Source of the DNA: Bacillota bacterium
GTDB lineage: Bacteria; Bacillota_I; Bacilli_A; Erysipelotrichales; Erysipelotrichaceae
Direction: 5' to 3'
Assembly: GCA_023249475.1 (NCBI GenBank)
Contig: JAHFCO010000026.1
Span: 1-33,981, forward strand
Length of the DNA: 33,981 nt
Shown here piece by piece: positions 30,721 to 33,981 of the stretch (the first letter of the stretch is position 1; each line of letters begins with the position of its first letter). The translations under genes and the position numbers were made by a program. The notes under the pieces were generated by a model. The model ran no database searches, was not told the DNA's origin, and saw nothing but the letters and a program-made list of their open reading frames with translations.

Positions 30721-31554
30721 ATGAGTACTCAACGTCGTATCGTATCCACCATCGCGGGACAGCGTGCCATCGATGGCGCCGGTGTCCGATTGATCCGTGT
30801 CGTCGGTCATTCGGATGTGAAAGAATTCGATCCGTTTCTCTTACTGGATGCATTTGATTCGAAAGATCCGAAAGACTACACCAAAGGGTTTCCGTGGCAT
30901 CCCCACCGCGGCATCGAGACCTTCACCTATTTGGTGGAAGGCTTGATCGAACACGGGGATAGTCTTGGCAACAAGGGTTTGATCCGGAGCGGGGATGCGC
31001 AATGGATGACCGCCGGGTCGGGGATCATCCACCAGGAGATGCCCAAGGCCAGCGAGCGCATGTTGGGGCTGCAGCTCTGGGTGAATCTACCCAAAAAAGA
31101 GAAAATGTGCGATCCGGTCTATCGCGACTTGACGATGGAACACATGGTCGAAATCGACCAGGAGGGAAGCCACGTCCGTTTGATCGCCGGGGACTATGCG
31201 GGAAGGAAAGTCAACGTGGACCAAGCCAAGGTCGACGTGCGTCTGATGGATCTTCAAATGGATGAGGGGACCAGTCTTACGATCGATCTGGAAAAAGACC
31301 ACACGCTTTTCCTCTATGTCTATTACGGCCGGCTTCAGATCGAAGGCACCGATGTCCAACAACGTTGCGCCGTGTTGCTTGGGGAAGGGGATCAAGTCAC
31401 GATCCACTCCCTCGACGCTAGCCGGTTCATGTGGTTCCAAGGCAAGAAACTGAAGGAACCCATCGCATGGGGCGGTCCGATCGTCATGAACACGCGGGAA
31501 GAGTTGGATTTGGCGTTCACCCAACTGAACCAAGGGACGTTCTTGAAGAAATGA
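30721..31554 (+). CDS. Pirin family protein
   Basis: A 277-residue bicupin of the pirin/YhhW family, which bind Fe and in some cases act as quercetin dioxygenases. Metal ligands are His60 and His62 in WHPHRGIETFTYL, and His104 and Glu106 in GSGIIHQEMP. The C-terminal cupin has the family's WGGPIVMNT segment. ATG 30721 (MSTQRRIV) with GGGAGG upstream is chosen over ATG 30694, which lies in the promoter. It is divergent to the OYE gene. Bacterial substrate is unknown. Confidence 0.92.
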   Translation: MSTQRRIVSTIAGQRAIDGAGVRLIRVVGHSDVKEFDPFLLLDAFDSKDPKDYTKGFPWHPHRGIETFTYLVEGLIEHGDSLGNKGLIRSGDAQWMTAGSGIIHQEMPKASERMLGLQLWVNLPKKEKMCDPVYRDLTMEHMVEIDQEGSHVRLIAGDYAGRKVNVDQAKVDVRLMDLQMDEGTSLTIDLEKDHTLFLYVYYGRLQIEGTDVQQRCAVLLGEGDQVTIHSLDASRFMWFQGKKLKEPIAWGGPIVMNTREELDLAFTQLNQGTFLKK

Positions 31555-31561
31555 CGGCGTG

Positions 31562-31591
31562 TTGACAAAAGCGGGGGAAAAATGGTATAAA
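31562..31591 (+). promoter_or_regulatory. Promoter of the CDF riboswitch transcript
   Basis: TTGACA (31562-31567) and TATAAA (31586-31591), an 18-base spacer (17 if the hexamer is GTATAA). Confidence 0.65.
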
Positions 31592-31601
31592 ATGAGAAAC
31601 C

Positions 31602-31727
31602 TACCATCCATCTTGATGGTATGAGAAGCGAACAGGTGGTTGCGAAAGCAATGCACCGGGCCTTTAGGCAGCGGAGTGAAACGACACATCTGCGGGACGA
31701 AAACGATCCCCGGATGTGTTTTTTATC
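31602..31727 (+). promoter_or_regulatory. NiCo (czcD) riboswitch candidate upstream of a CDF exporter
   Basis: The leader matches the NiCo aptamer order. A short 5' hairpin (TACCATC/GATGGTA, 31602-31621) precedes an ACAGG segment, a GGTG-TTGC-GAAA-GCAA-CACC hairpin, CCGGGCC-TTTA-GGC-AGC, then the P4-like GCGGAGTG/CACATCTGC hairpin with one bulge, and GCGGGACG. NiCo RNAs show the same conserved AGG, CCGGG, GCAGC-type and GGGACAG segments in a four-way junction. The final arm overlaps the terminator, so metal binding would block termination. The P1 helix is weak by eye. The element precedes a cation exporter, as usual for this class. Confidence 0.7.
31684..31726 (+). terminator. Riboswitch-controlled terminator
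   Basis: ACACATC and GCGGGA (31684-31697) pair with TCCC and GATGTGT (31707-31719) with six Ts following. It overlaps the riboswitch's last hairpin, so both cannot form together. Confidence 0.75.
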
Positions 31728-31751
31728 AGAGGGGAAGAAACGGGAGGAAAC

Positions 31752-32633
31752 ATGGAAACAACGTACAAAGGAATTAAGCGCGTCTTATGGATTATCCTGA
31801 TCGCGAACTTGGCGGTCGCGCTGGCCAAGATTTTCGTGGGGGTGACGATCGATTCGGCTTCGGTATTGGCCGACGGTTTTCATTCGGTCACCGACGGGTC
31901 GGGGAACATCGTCGGCTTGGTCGGCATCGCCCTCGCCAGTCGTCCCCAGGACGACGACCATCCTTACGGACATGCGAAATTCGAGACCTTGGCCAGCCTG
32001 GTCATCGTCGGGATGCTTGTCTTTTTGAGCCTTCAGATCGCATCGGAAGCCTACGGAAAATTCATGAACCCCGTCGCGCCGCGCATCGAGTTGTCGACGT
32101 TCATCGTCATGGCCTTGACCTTCGTGATCAACGTGTTCGTGACGACCTATGAACACAAACAAGGGAAGAAACTGCATTCCTCGATCCTGATTAGCGACGC
32201 GTTGCATACCCGCAGCGATTTGTTCGTCACTTTGGGCGTCATCGCCTCCCTGGTCGCGGTGAAACTCGGCATGCCGGTCTGGATCGACCCCCTGGTTTCC
32301 TTGGTGGTCGCCGGATTCATTTTGCGTGCGGCCTATGATATCTTTAGAATGGCCAGTGCAATCCTGCTGGACTCCAAAGCGGCCGACGAGAAGGAAATCC
32401 GGGAAGCGCTGACCGTCATCCCCGAAATCAAGGGCATCCATCATATCCGCTCCCGCGGGACCGAACAGAACCTTTTCATCGACATGCATGTGTTGGCGGA
32501 CAAAGAAATGTTTCTGCTGGACGCCCATGCCTTGGCGCATCGGATCGAAAAGACCCTGCAAGCCCATTACGAACCCTCCCAGGTCCAAGTCATCACGCAC
32601 ATGGAGCCATTCATGGAGAATTATAAAAAATAG
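31752..32633 (+). CDS. Cation diffusion facilitator exporter
   Basis: A 293-residue CDF transporter with six helices, exchanging H+ for Zn, Co, Ni or Mn. The helix-2 metal site is VLADGFHSVTD; the loop DDDHPYGHAKFETL follows; the helix-5 site is ISDALHTRSD. A C-terminal cytosolic domain (about 200-290) begins near ADEKEIREAL. ATG 31752 with GGGAGGAAA upstream is preferred to an ATG at 31716 in the terminator region. Regulation is by the leader riboswitch, so Ni/Co (or another divalent ion) is the likely cargo. The 5' UTR holds the riboswitch and no other gene. Confidence 0.92.
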   Translation: METTYKGIKRVLWIILIANLAVALAKIFVGVTIDSASVLADGFHSVTDGSGNIVGLVGIALASRPQDDDHPYGHAKFETLASLVIVGMLVFLSLQIASEAYGKFMNPVAPRIELSTFIVMALTFVINVFVTTYEHKQGKKLHSSILISDALHTRSDLFVTLGVIASLVAVKLGMPVWIDPLVSLVVAGFILRAAYDIFRMASAILLDSKAADEKEIREALTVIPEIKGIHHIRSRGTEQNLFIDMHVLADKEMFLLDAHALAHRIEKTLQAHYEPSQVQVITHMEPFMENYKK

Positions 32634-32643
32634 CGGGTTCGCT

Positions 32644-32868
32644 GTGAAACGGTATCATGTCATACTCAAATGCGACGACGAATCGACCGATCTGGGCGAC
32701 CCCGGTCTTTTTCCTTCGACCGGCGCCGTGTATCGTACGATCCTCCGGTTGTATGAGACCGGTGGCGATACACCGATCGCATCGTCCCGACACGGACGGC
32801 GTGCGTCCGTCACCTTTAAAAAACAAAATGAAACGCGCATCGTCAGCCTCGAAGAGGTCGACTCGTAG
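32644..32868 (+). CDS. Possible small protein (74 residues), GTG start
   Basis: GTG 32644 opens a frame reading MKRYHVILKCDDESTDLGD ... RIVSLEEVDS and ending at TAG 32866-32868. It follows the CDF stop by 10 bases. There is no good ribosome site and no recognised family; the basic and acidic balance looks protein-like. A long hairpin (32828-32878) covers its end. It could be spurious. Confidence 0.3.
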   Translation: MKRYHVILKCDDESTDLGDPGLFPSTGAVYRTILRLYETGGDTPIASSRHGRRASVTFKKQNETRIVSLEEVDS

Positions 32869-32878
32869 CGCGTTTCAT
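32828..32878. repeat. 51-base inverted repeat with 11-bp perfect outer arms
   Basis: ATGAAACGCGC (32828-32838) and GCGCGTTTCAT (32868-32878) are perfect complements. An inner CCTC-GAA-GAGG stem (32847-32857) sits near the centre. No T run follows, so it is not a standard terminator. Confidence 0.6.
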
Positions 32879-32932
32879 GAAGATGAATATCGGCTTTCAG
32901 GCAAAGCGACAAACATAACCCGATCCTTGATT

Positions 32933-33355
32933 TTAGATGTAGAACATCGGTTCTTCGCGCCGACTCCGAGAAATCGCCACCAAAGATTCCAATGTGATCG
33001 ACTTCAAGGTTTCGTCCAGTGAAGCTTGCATCGGACCAAAGACGGTGTCGACCAGGATGTGTTGCAGGTCGAGGTTGGATCCGACCGACGTTTCGTGTTC
33101 AAACAAGGCCGGTTCCAGTACGTGTAGGATGTCGAAGACATTCATCGTGGAACCGCTGATGCGATAGCCACCCTGGGGACCTTTGGTCGATTGAACCAAG
33201 TCCCCGTTTTTTAAAAGGGAAAGGACTTGTTCCAAGTAGATTTTCGATAAGCCCAACTCCTGGCTTAAGGTTGAAATCGAAACCCAGTTCGTCGGTTGTT
33301 CCCCCAGTTTCACCATGACGGCAAGCCCGTATCTTCCTTTGGTCGAAATTCGCAT
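32933..33355 (-). CDS. cymR: Rrf2-family regulator, CymR-like
   Basis: A 140-residue winged-helix repressor. The N-terminus MRISTKGRYGLAVMVKLG, then LSKIYLEQVLSLLK and KGPQGGYRI are Rrf2 signatures. It contains no cysteine, so it cannot hold the IscR Fe-S cluster; this matches CymR, the cysteine-metabolism repressor that in Bacillus works in complex with CysK. cysK is divergent next to it. A palindrome covers the -35 of its own promoter. AAGGAGG precedes the ATG on the minus strand. Confidence 0.85.
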   Translation of the reverse strand: MRISTKGRYGLAVMVKLGEQPTNWVSISTLSQELGLSKIYLEQVLSLLKNGDLVQSTKGPQGGYRISGSTMNVFDILHVLEPALFEHETSVGSNLDLQHILVDTVFGPMQASLDETLKSITLESLVAISRSRREEPMFYI

Positions 33356-33375
33356 ATATCCTCCTTGCCTCCTGG

Positions 33376-33404
33376 TTGACAGGCGGGATAAAATCCGTCA
33401 TAAT
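33376..33404 (+). promoter_or_regulatory. cysK promoter
   Basis: TTGACA (33376-33381) and CATAAT (33399-33404) with a 17-base spacer, 44 bases upstream of the cysK ATG. Confidence 0.6.
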
Positions 33405-33430
33405 TATAACATATAAAACATAGTTGTAAA
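33403..33430 (-). promoter_or_regulatory. cymR promoter
   Basis: On the minus strand, TTTACA (33425-33430) and TATAAT (33403-33408) with a 16-base spacer. It overlaps the palindrome at 33419-33435. Confidence 0.55.
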
Positions 33431-33435
33431 CTATG
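33419..33435. promoter_or_regulatory. Candidate CymR operator
   Basis: CATAGTT-GTA-AACTATG is a perfect inverted repeat with 7-base arms, downstream of the cysK start of transcription and over the cymR -35. Binding would block both genes. Confidence 0.55.
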
Positions 33436-33447
33436 GTAGGAGGAAAG

Positions 33448-33981
33448 ATGAGTAAAATCTATACGAGCGTCACCGAAATGGTCGGCAATACACCCTTGTT
33501 GGAACTTGGGAATCTTGCGCGAAAGCATGGACTGAAAGCATGGGTCTTGGCGAAACTGGAATCCAAGAATCCGGGAGGGTCGGTGAAATGCCGCATCGCC
33601 AAGAACATGATCGAAACCGCCGAACGGGAAGGCAAGTTGAAGGAAGGTTCGGTCATCATCGAACCGACCAGCGGGAACACCGGGATCGGTTTGGCGTTCA
33701 TCGCCGCCGCGAAAGGGTATCGGATCATCTTGACCATGCCCGAGACCATGTCCATCGAACGTCGTAAACTGTTGGCGGCCTACGGGGCGGAACTGGTCTT
33801 GACCGAAGGTCCCAAAGGGATGAAGGGCGCGATCGCCAAGGCGGAAGAGCTGGTCAAAGAAACACCGAATTCGTTCATGCCGTCGCAGTTCGACAATCCG
33901 GCCAACCCGGAAATCCACTTCTTGACCACGGGTCCAGAGATCTACAACGACACCGACGGCAAGGTCGATTTCTTCGTCGGG
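33448..33981 (+). CDS. cysK: Cysteine synthase A (partial, 3' end off window)
   Basis: The first 178 codons of O-acetylserine sulfhydrylase, a PLP enzyme making cysteine from O-acetylserine and sulfide. It has [11 protein letters not shown], with the PLP Lys in SVKCR as in E. coli Cys[35 protein letters not shown] and the conserved [24 protein letters not shown] precedes the ATG at 33448. It is divergent from the CymR-like repressor and shares its operator. The gene continues past base 33981. Confidence 0.93.
   Translation, partial: MSKIYTSVTEMVGNTPLLELGNLARKHGLKAWVLAKLESKNPGGSVKCRIAKNMIETAEREGKLKEGSVIIEPTSGNTGIGLAFIAAAKGYRIILTMPETMSIERRKLLAAYGAELVLTEGPKGMKGAIAKAEELVKETPNSFMPSQFDNPANPEIHFLTTGPEIYNDTDGKVDFFVG

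Noticed and set aside
31785-32600. Long minus-strand open frame opposite the CDF gene
   Set aside because: It is a shadow of the CDF coding frame, rich in Asp, Gly and Gln with no domain.
33571-33600. Cys after the PLP lysine in CysK (SVKCR instead of the common SVKDR)
   Set aside because: E. coli-type CysK has the same SVKCR motif, so it is a normal subtype rather than a defect.
1-33981. CRISPR arrays, tRNA or rRNA genes, insertion sequences, prophage
   Set aside because: No regularly spaced repeats, cloverleaf sequences, rRNA segments, transposases, integrases or flanking target duplications were seen in this reading.

Overview
This window is a dense, non-mobile stretch of chromosome from a bacterium in the Bacillota/Mycoplasmatota sphere. 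Supporting signs are a T-box leader, a NiCo-type riboswitch, fructose-family PTS genes with a PRD regulator, a CymR-like Rrf2 protein next to cysK, strong GGAGG ribosome sites and TTGACA/TATAAT promoters. TGA is used as a stop (often inside ATGA overlaps) and every Trp is TGG, so this is not a code-4 mollicute. Base composition looks balanced, slightly GC-rich by eye. I cannot name the genus. I saw no rRNA, tRNA, transposon, phage or CRISPR array.

Layout. 1-134 holds the tail of an ABC-2 permease with an in-frame TAG. 147-1396 encodes two membrane proteins with C-terminal zinc ribbons. 1442-3323 is a T-box-controlled asparagine synthetase. 3377-4632 is a coupled metallo-hydrolase and SWIM zinc-finger pair. 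4744-5942 is a coupled pair of unknown proteins sharing a domain. mntP (minus) diverges from manA-scrK-SdpI-like (6667-8812), a sugar-phosphate entry operon. 8974-13242 is a fructose-type PTS locus: EIIA, EIIB, EIIC, a multidomain PRD regulator and a second EIIB. 13234-15073 (minus) holds YciI-like, a lipid/polyprenol-kinase-like membrane protein and RlmA. 15153-18879 holds exonuclease III, an RlmD-type methyltransferase, a small membrane protein, a SAM methyltransferase and a zinc-ribbon protein.

18891-20676 is the most unusual locus: a DUF134 DNA-binding domain fused to a NifX/NafY-like domain with a His-rich tail, followed by two overlapping half-size permeases. Its promoter is flanked by two palindromes with the same ends. 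Then come an AI-2E-family permease (minus), a TfoX-N protein, an arsR-acr3-arsC operon with a palindromic operator, an AraC/GyrI-like regulator, a phosphotransferase, an AlkD-like protein and cca. A small RBS-equipped ORF precedes a CorC/HlyC-type protein. An Old Yellow Enzyme (minus) and a pirin (plus) share overlapping divergent promoters beside a perfect palindrome. The end carries a NiCo riboswitch with a CDF exporter, and a divergent cymR-like/cysK pair with a palindrome over the repressor promoter.

A recurring theme is metal and thiol/electrophile homeostasis: Mn export (mntP), arsenic, Ni/Co or Zn export (CDF), the DUF134-NifX permease system, OYE/pirin and CymR/CysK. Most operons use 4-nt ATGA overlaps, so translational coupling is widespread.
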